Shown here in pieces: positions 52,103-60,620 of a DNA stretch of 64,000 nt. Both the position numbers and the translations under genes were made by a program. The stretch's first letter is position 1; each line of letters starts with the position of its first letter. This DNA comes from Chloracidobacterium sp. N (GTDB lineage: Bacteria > Acidobacteriota > Blastocatellia > Chloracidobacteriales > Chloracidobacteriaceae). Under the pieces are notes generated by a model. That model did no database searches, was not told the DNA's origin, and was given only the letters and a program-made list of their open reading frames with translations. The stretch lies in contig NZ_CP072642.1 in the NCBI RefSeq assembly GCF_018304765.1, positions 169,501-233,500 on the forward strand, read 5' to 3'.

Positions 52103-53563
52103 ATGTTGGCAACTTTCCGCGAGCGCCTCGCTTCGCCTGAATTTCGCGCGGAACTCAAAAGCGCGGCTATCACGTTTGTCATCACCAGCCTGCTGTTTGG
52201 CGGCTCGCTGCTGGCTCTGGCGCTGGCCTTTCTCGCCCAGCTCCTGTCTATCTACCTTGCCTGGCTTGCCGAGTGGCTGTTTATCCTGTCGCTCGTCCTG
52301 GCTGCCCTCGCCGGGTTGTATGTCGTTCCCAAGCTGGCCCGCCGCGTCCGTATGGAGCTGGCCCGCCTGGACATCAGCTATGCTCCGACGCAGGAAACGG
52401 CCTTTTTTGTACTGCTGACGGTGGTTGTGGCGCTGTCGGCCTTCAACACCGGCAACAATCTGCTGTACCTGATTTTTGCCATTCTCATCAGCGTCATCGT
52501 GGCGTCGGGGATTGTCTCCGAAAGCATGTTGCGTGGGTTGACGGTGGGTTTGCGCTTCCCGGAGCACATCCACGCCGGACAGGCGGCGGTGCTGGAGGTG
52601 AGCGTTGCCAATCAGAAATACCTTGTGCCTTCGATGTCGTTGACTGTGGGCGTCCGGCTGTCACAGAAGGCTGGCCCGCGGACGACCGCCCAGGCCGCAG
52701 CCAAACGGTGGTGGCCATGGGGCGGCAAGCCACAGAACAAGCCGCAGGACAGGCCCCGGGTGGAAGCCGCAAAACTGGACAACCTTGTTCACTTCGTCAT
52801 CGTCGGGCCGCGCGCCAGAGTACGCCAGACCATCGAGCACCGGTTTCCGGCGCGTGGTCAGTACAACATCACGGGTTTCACGGTGACGACGAAGTTTCCC
52901 TTTGGCTTTCTGCAGAAGACGCGCCGTTTTGCAGCTTCCGGGACGATTGTGGTGTATCCGGCGGTGGATGCAGCGGTTTCCGTCCCAAAGGCGTTGTCGG
53001 AGGCGCTGGGGGCGCGGGAGACGAACCGGCGCGGGCTGGGGGCGGACCTCTACGCCATCCGGCAGTACCGCGATGGCGACCGGCGGCGCGACATTGACTG
53101 GAAGGCCACGGCGAAAACGCGCCGGCTTATGGTGCGTGACCGTCTGCGCGAGGATGAGCGCCGGGTGACGGTGCGGTTTGACCCGCGTCCGGCGCGTGAT
53201 TTGAGCGATGCTGAGCTGGCGGCCTTTGAAACCGGCGTGACCCAGGCGGCGTCGCTGCTGAACCGGTTGGTCAAGTCCGGGGTGCTGGTGCGGCTGGTGA
53301 CACCGGAGGCGGCCACCGAGTTTGGCAACACGCCACGTCACCTGCACGACATGCTGCGGATACTGGCGGTGGTCGAGCCACGGCGGGAAGTCTCCGCGAC
53401 CGGAAGTGCGCCGAACCTGCCGACGCGGGAGCCAGCGCCGGAGGTGGTGTTTGCGTGGAACGGCCTGCCGGCCGGCGGGCCGGTTCTGGCGCGTATCAGC
53501 TTCGATGACCTGCGGCCGGCGGATGATCTGAAACCGGAAAACAAGGTGAAAAAAGAGGCGTAA
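52103..53563 (+). CDS. DUF58 domain membrane protein
   Basis: The 486-aa product has two N-terminal hydrophobic hairpins (about residues 15-75 and 95-135) and a C-terminal DUF58 core with the hallmark YRDGDRRRDIDWKATAKTRRLMVRD near residues 315-339. DUF58 proteins are usually encoded beside MoxR ATPases and von Willebrand-type proteins and are often linked to envelope or stress functions. No MoxR gene is nearby here. It is in line with the LEA-like gene and the zinc-ribbon gene, with gaps of about 21 bp. Confidence 0.85.
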   Translation: MLATFRERLASPEFRAELKSAAITFVITSLLFGGSLLALALAFLAQLLSIYLAWLAEWLFILSLVLAALAGLYVVPKLARRVRMELARLDISYAPTQETAFFVLLTVVVALSAFNTGNNLLYLIFAILISVIVASGIVSESMLRGLTVGLRFPEHIHAGQAAVLEVSVANQKYLVPSMSLTVGVRLSQKAGPRTTAQAAAKRWWPWGGKPQNKPQDRPRVEAAKLDNLVHFVIVGPRARVRQTIEHRFPARGQYNITGFTVTTKFPFGFLQKTRRFAASGTIVVYPAVDAAVSVPKALSEALGARETNRRGLGADLYAIRQYRDGDRRRDIDWKATAKTRRLMVRDRLREDERRVTVRFDPRPARDLSDAELAAFETGVTQAASLLNRLVKSGVLVRLVTPEAATEFGNTPRHLHDMLRILAVVEPRREVSATGSAPNLPTREPAPEVVFAWNGLPAGGPVLARISFDDLRPADDLKPENKVKKEA

Positions 53564-53584
53564 GGCTACGTCCGGGGGGCAGTC

Positions 53585-54085
53585 ATGATTGTCTGTGTCA
53601 ACTGTGGACAGGTGAATGAAACGGCTGCCAGCCGGTGTCTGCGCTGCGGGGCTTCGATCTTTGAGTATCCCAGTTACCTGGGTTCGGCTGGGGTTGCGCC
53701 GTCCGGTCCGCCGCCAGCTCCGCCCCCGCCGTCAGTGCCACCGCCGAAGCCTGCACCACCGCCACACAAACAGCCGCTGCCGCCGCCATACGGTTCGCCA
53801 TACGGTGCATCGCAAACGGCGGCTCCTCCGCCAATGCCGTTGCCGCCGCCGGTGTCTCCGCCGTTGGCACATCCGCTGCCGGTTCAGCCCGTGGTGGTGG
53901 TTGGCGGTTTTGCGTGTCCTTATTGCCGGACAACCCTGCCGCCGCGCATTACCTATCGCACGTCACCGGCCGGGTGGGTCATTTTCGCCCTGCTGCTGTT
54001 GTTGTGCTGGCCGCTGTTTTGGGTTGGTTTTCTGTTTCAGGAAGAGTGTCTCCGGTGCCGCAACTGCGGCCGGCGGCTGGCGTGA
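53585..54085 (+). CDS. Zinc-ribbon protein with C-terminal LITAF-like membrane domain
   Basis: The 166-aa protein begins with a double-zinc-knuckle ribbon (VNCGQVNE, CLRCGAS) and a Pro-rich stretch of about 70 residues. The C-terminal domain has a CPYC knuckle, a hydrophobic helix (VIFALLLLLCWPLFWVGFLF) and a second knuckle (CRNCGRRL). A zinc site split by a hydrophobic insertion is the LITAF layout, which monotopically inserts in membranes; it is rarely noted in bacteria. Function unknown. It follows DUF58 by 21 bp, so it is likely co-expressed. Confidence 0.6.
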   Translation: MIVCVNCGQVNETAASRCLRCGASIFEYPSYLGSAGVAPSGPPPAPPPPSVPPPKPAPPPHKQPLPPPYGSPYGASQTAAPPPMPLPPPVSPPLAHPLPVQPVVVVGGFACPYCRTTLPPRITYRTSPAGWVIFALLLLLCWPLFWVGFLFQEECLRCRNCGRRLA

Positions 54086-54209
54086 GTTGCCGAAAAAACC
54101 ATTTGCGCCGGTGCAACGCGCTGCGTAATGTCTCGCCGTCATGCTGGCCGGATGCCGATGATCACTGGTTTTGCCGGTGACGCCTGAAGCTTGTGGAGAG
54201 GGGACTGCG

Positions 54210-55124
54210 ATGAAGATCATTCGGGAACCGCACGAAATGCAGCAGACGGCGCTGACGTTGCGGGACAAAGCCATTCGCATCGGGCTGGTGCCGACCATGG
54301 GGGCTTTCCACGATGGTCATGTTTCCCTGATGCGGCGCGCCAAGCAGGAAAATGACGTGTGCGTGGTGTCGCTTTTCGTCAATCCGCTGCAATTCAACGA
54401 CCCTTCGGATTTCGAGCGGTATCCGCGCGATGAAGCGGCTGACCTGGAGATTGCCCGCACGGTTGGCGTGGACATTCTGTTCATGCCGAGTGCGGCGGCG
54501 ATGTATCCGCCCGACGCACAGACCTTTGTGGAGGTGACGCGGGTTTCGCAACCGCTGTGTGGTCGGCATCGTCCCGGACACTTTCGCGGCGTGGCGACGG
54601 TCGTGGCGAAGCTGCTGATGATTACGCTGCCGCGCCGGGTCTATTTTGGTCTGAAGGACTATCAGCAGTGCCGCGTGGTGGCGCAGATGGCGCGGGACCT
54701 GTACTTTCCGCCGGATTTGGTCTTTTGCCCGACGGTACGGGAAGCCGACGGGCTGGCGATGAGTTCGCGCAACGCCCGGCTTTCGCCGGAAGAGCGGCGC
54801 GCGGCCGTGGTGTTGCCCCGGTCGCTGGAGTTGGCGCAGGAACTGTTTGCGGCGGGGGAAACGAATCCGGCGGTGATTCGGGAGCGGGTGCACGGGCAGC
54901 TTATGACGGAGCCGCTGGCCGAGGTGGAGTACGTTGAGGTTGTGGATGCTCAGACGCTGGAACCCATCACGGAGATTACCCAACCGGCGCTGGTGGCCAT
55001 TGCCGCGCACTTTGGCCGGACGCGCCTTATTGACAGCGTAGTGCTGACGCCGCCGCGTCCTGAACCGGAGCCGTCAGCGCCCGACCCGCTGGACATTTCG
55101 GACGTGCCTGGCCGCGCCAGGTAG
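54210..55124 (+). CDS. panC: Pantothenate synthetase
   Basis: PanC ligates D-pantoate and beta-alanine using ATP in coenzyme A biosynthesis. The 304-aa product has the nucleotide motif LVPTMGAFHDGHVSL (HIGH-type), FVNPLQFNDPSDFERYPR, GRHRPGHFRGVATVV and the KMSKS-like SSRNARLS. ATG 54210 follows GGAGAGGGGACTGCG; an earlier start at 54171 adds 13 residues before the first strand. The last 30 or so residues are an acidic Pro-rich tail. panD lies about 1.3 kb downstream, separated by a hypothetical gene and a repeat block. Confidence 0.94.
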   Translation: MKIIREPHEMQQTALTLRDKAIRIGLVPTMGAFHDGHVSLMRRAKQENDVCVVSLFVNPLQFNDPSDFERYPRDEAADLEIARTVGVDILFMPSAAAMYPPDAQTFVEVTRVSQPLCGRHRPGHFRGVATVVAKLLMITLPRRVYFGLKDYQQCRVVAQMARDLYFPPDLVFCPTVREADGLAMSSRNARLSPEERRAAVVLPRSLELAQELFAAGETNPAVIRERVHGQLMTEPLAEVEYVEVVDAQTLEPITEITQPALVAIAAHFGRTRLIDSVVLTPPRPEPEPSAPDPLDISDVPGRAR

Positions 55125-55154
55125 CCATTCATTGGTCATCGCAGGAGAAACATC

Positions 55155-55664
55155 ATGTCAACAAGCCGGTTGCGGTGGATGGGGGTCGTGTGGGCACTGG
55201 CGCTGGCGGTTGGGGTGGGCGCGCAGGGTATGGGGCTTCAGGATGCGGACCGCACGGGGGAAGGGCGGCAGGGGACGATTGTCAACAGCCGGACGGGCTA
55301 TGCCCAGCTCCTGGGGCAGCACAAGCTCCAGTTGCAGTGGATAAGCTGGTTTGAGCCAAAAAAGTCCGGTGATCTCACGGTGACGGACCGGCAGGGGCTG
55401 CTGGTGATACAGGGGGCGCAGCGCGACCGTCGGACCGGGGATTTCGTCGAGGTGGATGGCATTGTGACGCGCGTTGAGGACCGGACGTTTGACTTTCGGG
55501 GGAGGATCGTCACGCGCGTGAGCCACATCAACGGTGGCGAGCCATGCCTGCGCGAAGGCGATATGACGTTTGCCATCAAGGGGAAGCGGCGTTTCTGGCG
55601 GTTGCAGCAGATGGACAACCCGTGTGATGGCGTGACCGATTACGTGGATATTTTCCTGCGCTGA
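55155..55664 (+). CDS. Exported protein of unknown function (169 aa)
   Basis: I do not recognise this protein. It has a signal-like N-terminus (MGVVWALALAVGVGAQGMG, residues 9-27) followed by a beta-rich mature part (QLQWISWFEPKKSGDLTVTD; GIVTRVEDRTFDFRGRIVTRV). One Cys pair (PCLREGD, NPCDGV) could form a disulfide. It starts 30 bp after panC with no obvious promoter, so it may be co-transcribed. A repeat-filled gap of about 800 bp follows. Confidence 0.55.
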   Translation: MSTSRLRWMGVVWALALAVGVGAQGMGLQDADRTGEGRQGTIVNSRTGYAQLLGQHKLQLQWISWFEPKKSGDLTVTDRQGLLVIQGAQRDRRTGDFVEVDGIVTRVEDRTFDFRGRIVTRVSHINGGEPCLREGDMTFAIKGKRRFWRLQQMDNPCDGVTDYVDIFLR

Positions 55665-55669
55665 TTGCC

Positions 55670-56335
55670 GGGAGCACGGGCGTCCCGCCCGCATTGGCCC
55701 GCATGGGAATGGGGGCATCACCGCGATCCGTGGGTTGAAATCCACGGCTAAAATCAGGCGTCACTACGCGACGATGGAGATTCCAATAAATTCAACCGTC
55801 GCTACGCGACGCGGGCCGATGCGGCACGTTTTCCCTGCGCGAGGGGGGCAACCTGGCGGGGTGGTGGCTGCCCGTACGCAACGATGAAGATTTGGGGATG
55901 CCCACGGAAATGCGGGGTGGGAATACCTACGGGCCGCGAAGTGGGAACGGGCCGCGAAGTGGGAAACCATGCCGCGTCAGCGGCAACTGAATTTAGCCGT
56001 GGGTTTCAACCCACGGATTCGGGGGGGCAACCCACGGATCACGTCGCCCCCAATTGTTTCCCGTCGCGTAGCGACGGATGAATGCCACCGGCAGGGGGCG
56101 TCCGATACGTCGCGCAATCCGTGCAGGCGGGACGCCCGCGCGCCCAAGCGCGTCGCGTTAGCGACGATTGAATTTAGCCCGGCGTTTCAACGCCGGGAAA
56201 ACGGTGTCACATCGCCCCGCGTCGCGTAGCGACGCCTGAAATCCATCGTGGGTTCAAACCCGCGACGGATTTCAACCCCCGAATCGTGTGATGCCCAATG
56301 CCCACGCGGGCGGGACGCCCGCGCTCCCAGGGACG
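55670..56335. repeat. Cluster of interspersed palindromic repeats, block 2
   Basis: This gap (55665-56463) holds the same hairpin families as 50.3-50.9 kb, here in both orientations. Examples are CGTCGCTACGCGACG near 55798-55812 and its inverse CGTCGCGTAGCGACG near 56063-56077. Also present are GCCGTGGGTTTCAACCCACGG near 56000 and a related CCCGGCGTTTCAACGCCGGG near 56178. GCGGGCGGGACGCCCGCGCTCCCA near 56307 matches the 4.4-kb array. The mix of orientations and compensatory changes suggests mobile or recombining REP-type units. No coding region is supported here; panD begins at 56464. Confidence 0.88.
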
Positions 56336-56463
56336 CATGCGCTCCCGGCAAGAAAAACATGCACGACACACGCCGGATTCCGCTATGTTTCCCCAGCCGA
56401 TTTTCCCTACAGTACGCGCTGCGCCCCACACATCCGGGAACAGCGCGCGGACGCAAAACGCTT

Positions 56464-56820
56464 ATGTTCCGCCTGATGCACAAATCCAAAATTCACCGCG
56501 CCACGGTGACCGAAGCCAACCTCAACTACACCGGCAGCCTGACCGTTGACCAGGACCTGCTCGATGCCGCCGACATCCTCCCCAACGAAAAAGTCTCTGT
56601 CGTCAACATCAACACCGGCGCCCGCTTCGAGACCTACGCCATTTCCGGCCCACGCGGCTCCGGCACCATCTGCCTCAACGGCGCTGCCGCGCGGCTCGGT
56701 ACGCCCGGCGATCTCGTCATCATCATTTCCTACGGGCTGTTTACCGACGAAGAAGCCCGCCACCTCAAACCCCGCGTCGTCAAGGTGGATGCCCACAACC
56801 GCCCGCTGCCCGAAGCGTAG
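56464..56820 (+). CDS. panD: Aspartate 1-decarboxylase
   Basis: PanD makes beta-alanine from aspartate and is a self-processing pyruvoyl enzyme. With the ATG at 56464 the cleavage dipeptide Gly24-Ser25 ([10 protein letters not shown]) has exactly the E. coli numbering, which fixes the start. Lys9, Tyr58-type residues (FETYAI) and [16 protein letters not shown] also match. The product is 118 aa. It supplies beta-alanine to PanC (54.2 kb); the two are separated by a repeat block, so they may not share a transcript. Confidence 0.94.
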   Translation: MFRLMHKSKIHRATVTEANLNYTGSLTVDQDLLDAADILPNEKVSVVNINTGARFETYAISGPRGSGTICLNGAAARLGTPGDLVIIISYGLFTDEEARHLKPRVVKVDAHNRPLPEA

Positions 56821-56886
56821 GCGCTCCACAGCACAGGCGCTTCAAAGCATAGGCATTCCATAAGCATCCAGGTCACGCTCCAGCCC

Positions 56887-57627
56887 GTGCTGCCGGCCCA
56901 GCCTTCACCGCTCTTTCAGCGCGTCGTCCACGCCTACAACCAACACCTGCTGCGCCGCGCCTTCCACGCCGTCTGGTGGCGCGGCGTTGACGTGTTCACC
57001 GCCGAACCACGCCGGCCGCTGCTCATCTACGCCAACCATCCGGGATGGTGGGACCCCCTGCTGGCCTTCTTTGTCGTCCGCCGTACCGGACGCGACGGCT
57101 ACATGATGGGCGAAGAAACCACCCTCCGTACCTTCCGGTTTTTCCGCTGGATGGGCGGCTTTTCCGTCAACCGCGCCGATGCCCGCGACGTAGCCCGGTC
57201 CATCCGCTATGCCAGTGAACGCCTGGCGGCTCCCTCAACCGCCCTGTGGATTTTCCCCCAGGGCGAAATCGTCCCGCCCGACAAACGCCCCCTGACTTTT
57301 CTGCCCGGCGCAGCCCACATCCTGCGCCGGACAACCGCCTGCATCGCCGTTCCGACCGCCATCCGCTACGAGTTCCACGACCAGCCGCGCCCCGAAGTGT
57401 TTCTCGATTTCGGTCCCGGTGAACTGATCCGTGGCGCTGAAGTCCACGACATCACCGCGCTGACCTGCCATCTGCAAGCCCGGCTGACCGAACGCATGGA
57501 TGCCCTGCGCGATGCCGTCTGGGAACGCCGCCCGGAAGGATTTTCCCTGGCGCTGCGCGGGCAACCCTCCATCAGCGACCGCTACGCTGCCGTCGTCGCC
57601 CGGCTGACCGGAAAGCGTGCCGCCTGA
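56887..57627 (+). CDS. PlsC-family (HX4D) lysophospholipid/carotenoid acyltransferase
   Basis: This 246-aa protein shows the acyltransferase motif I NHPGWWDPL (His-x4-Asp) near residue 46, motif II GGFSVNRADA and motif III FPQGEIVPPD. It is the right size for PlsC-type 1-acylglycerol-3-phosphate acyltransferases. The closely related CruD/CrtO-type enzymes acylate carotenoid glycosides in green bacteria, an attractive but unproven alternative in a phototroph. GTG 56887 is the start. No signal peptide; one weak N-terminal hydrophobic stretch. Confidence 0.72.
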   Translation: MLPAQPSPLFQRVVHAYNQHLLRRAFHAVWWRGVDVFTAEPRRPLLIYANHPGWWDPLLAFFVVRRTGRDGYMMGEETTLRTFRFFRWMGGFSVNRADARDVARSIRYASERLAAPSTALWIFPQGEIVPPDKRPLTFLPGAAHILRRTTACIAVPTAIRYEFHDQPRPEVFLDFGPGELIRGAEVHDITALTCHLQARLTERMDALRDAVWERRPEGFSLALRGQPSISDRYAAVVARLTGKRAA

Positions 57628-57755
57628 ACAGATGCCGGATGAACAAATCTTTACCCGGCCCACAGGCCGGAAAGCTTGCGCCGGCAACCCATCCGTGCCA
57701 TACAGAAACCAGCTTCAGAAGCCTGATTTCCGTTGCCAGCAAGGAGCCAAAGCCA

Positions 57756-58682
57756 ATGTCTGAAGGCGTTTTTTCCGTCCGCCGCCCGGTCTGGTGGGCG
57801 GCTGCCGTCGGTGGGGTGTTCGTCTCGGCCGCGTTGTTTTCCCCAACGGTACGCGCCGTCGGACAGTCCTTCCTGGACGCTTTCCGCCTGCCGCGTGTCG
57901 TCGCCATCGGTCTCGATGACCAGCAGATGACCGCCCTGCGGGAGCGCCTCAACCGGGTACAGTCGAAGTTTGACCTGCCGGCGCTCGTCGCTGAAAACGT
58001 CGAAGTCGCAGAGCCGAAGGTCAGGTCCGCGCGGGTGAACTCAGCCAGGGAAGCCGGTCAGGTGGCGGGTATGGCTATCCGTACGCCGGCGTGGTTGCCG
58101 GAGGGCGTCACCATGCAGGACATGCGCGCCACGTCCAGCGGCGGCGGCGCGCGCTTCAAGGTGGACGTTGGCTTTGCCAATCAGGTGCTCGACTTCCTCG
58201 AACTGCGGGACGCCCTGCTGCCGGCTTCACTCGACGGCCAAACCATTGCTTTCCGGCTGGGCGGGCGCGTGGAAACCAGCTTTGCCCGTGGCGACGAACA
58301 CCGGTTCGCGCTGGTGCAGGCGCGCCTGCCCGAAGTCAGCCTGCCGGAAGGGACATCGCTGACGCCGTTTGGCTACGCCTACCTGCGGATGCTCGGCATG
58401 GATGCCGAAGCCGCCCACCGCGTCGCCGCCACGACCGACTGGCGTTCGACCTTCGTGCTGCCCATCCCGGCCCGCTTCCACGATCTGCAGCAGGTCATCG
58501 TGCGCGGGCAGCCGGGCTTTCTGCTGACACCGCACGCCGTTGAAGAAGCGCCACGGCGCAACCGTCGCTGGCAGCCAGCGCGGGCAACAACGCTGGCCTG
58601 GACGGAAGGCGACCAGGTGTTCGTCCTGAGCGGCAACCTGACCGAACAGGAAGCTCTCACCATCGCCGGCGCGTTGCAGTAG
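57756..58682 (+). CDS. Membrane-anchored exported protein, unknown function
   Basis: The 308-aa product has one N-terminal transmembrane segment (VWWAAAVGGVFVSAALFSP, residues 11-29) and a periplasmic part with AWLPEGVTMQDMRATSSG and a later TPFGYAYLRMLGMD region. The layout resembles DUF4367-type anti-sigma-factor-associated or lipoprotein-sensing proteins, but I cannot name it. ATG 57756 follows AAGGAG at a good distance; an upstream start at 57639 lacks one. The ABC ATPase gene begins 27 bp downstream. Confidence 0.55.
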   Translation: MSEGVFSVRRPVWWAAAVGGVFVSAALFSPTVRAVGQSFLDAFRLPRVVAIGLDDQQMTALRERLNRVQSKFDLPALVAENVEVAEPKVRSARVNSAREAGQVAGMAIRTPAWLPEGVTMQDMRATSSGGGARFKVDVGFANQVLDFLELRDALLPASLDGQTIAFRLGGRVETSFARGDEHRFALVQARLPEVSLPEGTSLTPFGYAYLRMLGMDAEAAHRVAATTDWRSTFVLPIPARFHDLQQVIVRGQPGFLLTPHAVEEAPRRNRRWQPARATTLAWTEGDQVFVLSGNLTEQEALTIAGALQ

Positions 58683-58709
58683 GGGCCGGAGCCGGTTCCG
58701 GGGCTGGCT

Positions 58710-59630
58710 GTGACCGCCGGAAACTGGGTGATTGAAGCGGAAGGTCTGCGCAAGGTGTTCGGCCGCAAGGTGGCCGTCGCCGACCTTTCGCTGCGCGTGG
58801 CTGCCGGCGAGGTGTTCGGGTTTCTCGGCCCGAACGGCGCGGGCAAGACCACGGCCATGAAAATGCTGCTGGGCCTTGTCCATCCGACGGCCGGACGCGG
58901 CTTCGTTCTGGGGCATCCCGTCGGCTCGCGGGAAGCGCGCCGGTGGGTGGGTTTCCTGCCCGAACACTTCCGCTTTCACGACTGGATGACCGGCCGCGAG
59001 TTGCTCAATTTTCACGGGCAACTGCACGGGCTGCCGGCGACCGCGCGCGCCAAGCGCATCGAGACCCTGCTGGCACAGGTGGATTTGGCCGATGCCGCCG
59101 ACCGCCCGGTAGGCACCTACAGCAAGGGCATGCAGCAACGGCTGGGACTCGCCCAGGCGCTCATCCATCAGCCCAAACTCGTCTTTCTCGATGAGCCAAC
59201 GTCCGGGCTTGATCCCATCGGGCGCATTCTCGTGCGCGATCTCATCGTGCGGCTGCGCAGCGAAGGCGTCACGGTTTTTTTCAACTCACACATTCTGGGC
59301 GATGTCGAAGCCGTCTGCGACCGCGTTGTGTTTCTCAAACGCGGCCGGGTGGTTCACGAAACCGCGCTGCGGGAGGGGCTCACACCGGAACTGCACCTGC
59401 GCCTTGGCGAAGTCCCACCGGAACTCGTCCGGGGACTGGCTGCCTTCGGCCGCGTGCTGCGTACGGCAGAACGTGAAGTCTGGCTGCAACTGGAACAGGA
59501 AACCGCCGTGCCGGGCATCGTCCGCTGGCTGGTTGAACGAGGGGCGGCGGTCTATGGCGTACGGGTGCAGCGCCCGTCACTCGAATCCCTGTTTCTGGAA
59601 ACCATGGGGCCGGAAGAACGCGCCGGCTAG
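58710..59630 (+). CDS. ABC transporter ATP-binding protein
   Basis: The 306-aa protein has Walker [16 protein letters not shown] near residue 36, signature [15 protein letters not shown], Walker [14 protein letters not shown] and an H-loop in [13 protein letters not shown]-terminal extension of about 70 residues ([31 protein letters not shown]) is typical of drug- or lipid-export ATPases. No permease gene is adjacent on this strand, so its membrane partner is elsewhere. GTG 58710 starts 27 bp after the preceding stop. Confidence 0.92.
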   Translation: MTAGNWVIEAEGLRKVFGRKVAVADLSLRVAAGEVFGFLGPNGAGKTTAMKMLLGLVHPTAGRGFVLGHPVGSREARRWVGFLPEHFRFHDWMTGRELLNFHGQLHGLPATARAKRIETLLAQVDLADAADRPVGTYSKGMQQRLGLAQALIHQPKLVFLDEPTSGLDPIGRILVRDLIVRLRSEGVTVFFNSHILGDVEAVCDRVVFLKRGRVVHETALREGLTPELHLRLGEVPPELVRGLAAFGRVLRTAEREVWLQLEQETAVPGIVRWLVERGAAVYGVRVQRPSLESLFLETMGPEERAG

Positions 59631-59647
59631 CGGTGGCTTATGTCCAT

Positions 59648-60463
59648 TCAAGTCCATTCGAGTTCGTCGGCGCGGAAAACCGGGCCTTCAACACATGCCC
59701 GGCGGTAGTCCGTCGCGCCCTCCTGACCCCTGACGGCAACGACGCATCCGACACAGACGCCAAAGCCACAGGCCATGCGTTCCTCAACCGAAACGTAGGT
59801 CAGTACGCAGGCCGCAGCCGTCAGCGCCGCCACCCGCGCCAGCATCGGCCCGGGGCCGCAGGCATAGACGACGAACTTCCCGCTGCGTACTTCATCCGCG
59901 TGGTCATGAAGAAACCGCTCGAAGGGTGTGGTGACAAAGCCCCTGACGCCGCGTGAGCCATCATTCGTGGCGACATGAACCGGAATACCCAGCGCGGTGA
60001 AATCCTCCAGCCCGATGAGGTCCACGGTGGAGCGTCCGCCGAGAAACAGGCGCGTGGTCACATGTTCCCGTTTGAGCTGTTCGGCCAGCGCAAGCAGCGC
60101 CGCACTCCCGACACCGCCGGCAACGAGCAGGGCTTCGCGTCCGCCAACAGCCACGGGGGCAATGTCGAACGGCCGCCCCAGCGGAAGCAGCGCCTGCACG
60201 GCATCGCCCGCGTGTACGCGCCGCAACGCCTGTGTGCCGCGCCCGAAGACCTGATAGATGAACTCAACCTGGCTGCCGGCCCCGCTGCGCCGCAGGCGGT
60301 AAATCGCCATGGCGCGTCGCCACATGGGGTCAAGTGCACCGGCCGGTTTGAGCATGGCGAACTGTCCCGGCGCAAATGTCAGCGGGGTCTCCGCCGTCAG
60401 CGTGAGGTGGCCGTAGCTGCCAAACGTACGGTGTCCGGTGACGGTGAGCCTGATGTCCTGCAC
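59648..60463 (-). CDS. pyrK: Dihydroorotate dehydrogenase electron-transfer subunit (PyrK type)
   Basis: PyrK moves electrons from PyrD-B flavin to NAD+ through FAD and a [2Fe-2S] cluster. The 271-aa product starts at GTG 60463 with a GGAGG 7 bp upstream. It has the FAD region (PGQFAMLKPA), an NAD region (LLVAGGVGSAALLALAEQL; YACGPGPMLARVA) and the C-terminal Cys cluster MACGFGVCVGC...YRRACVEG. No pyrD is adjacent. Related ferredoxin-NADP reductase-like subunits share the pattern, so the assignment is not exclusive. It is divergent from dnaG. Confidence 0.82.
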   Translation of the reverse strand: MQDIRLTVTGHRTFGSYGHLTLTAETPLTFAPGQFAMLKPAGALDPMWRRAMAIYRLRRSGAGSQVEFIYQVFGRGTQALRRVHAGDAVQALLPLGRPFDIAPVAVGGREALLVAGGVGSAALLALAEQLKREHVTTRLFLGGRSTVDLIGLEDFTALGIPVHVATNDGSRGVRGFVTTPFERFLHDHADEVRSGKFVVYACGPGPMLARVAALTAAACVLTYVSVEERMACGFGVCVGCVVAVRGQEGATDYRRACVEGPVFRADELEWT

Positions 60464-60620
60464 GGCAATCCTCCGGTCTGGAAAACCTGTTTTCCGACAA
60501 AAACATGCCGCCGCAACGTGGTCAACCGGAACGTTCGGCGCGGGCGGAATTGGTATGGCGGGCTTGCATCCGGGGGCGCTGCAAGGTAGCCATGGGCGTC
60601 TCTGAAACAGGTGCTTCACC

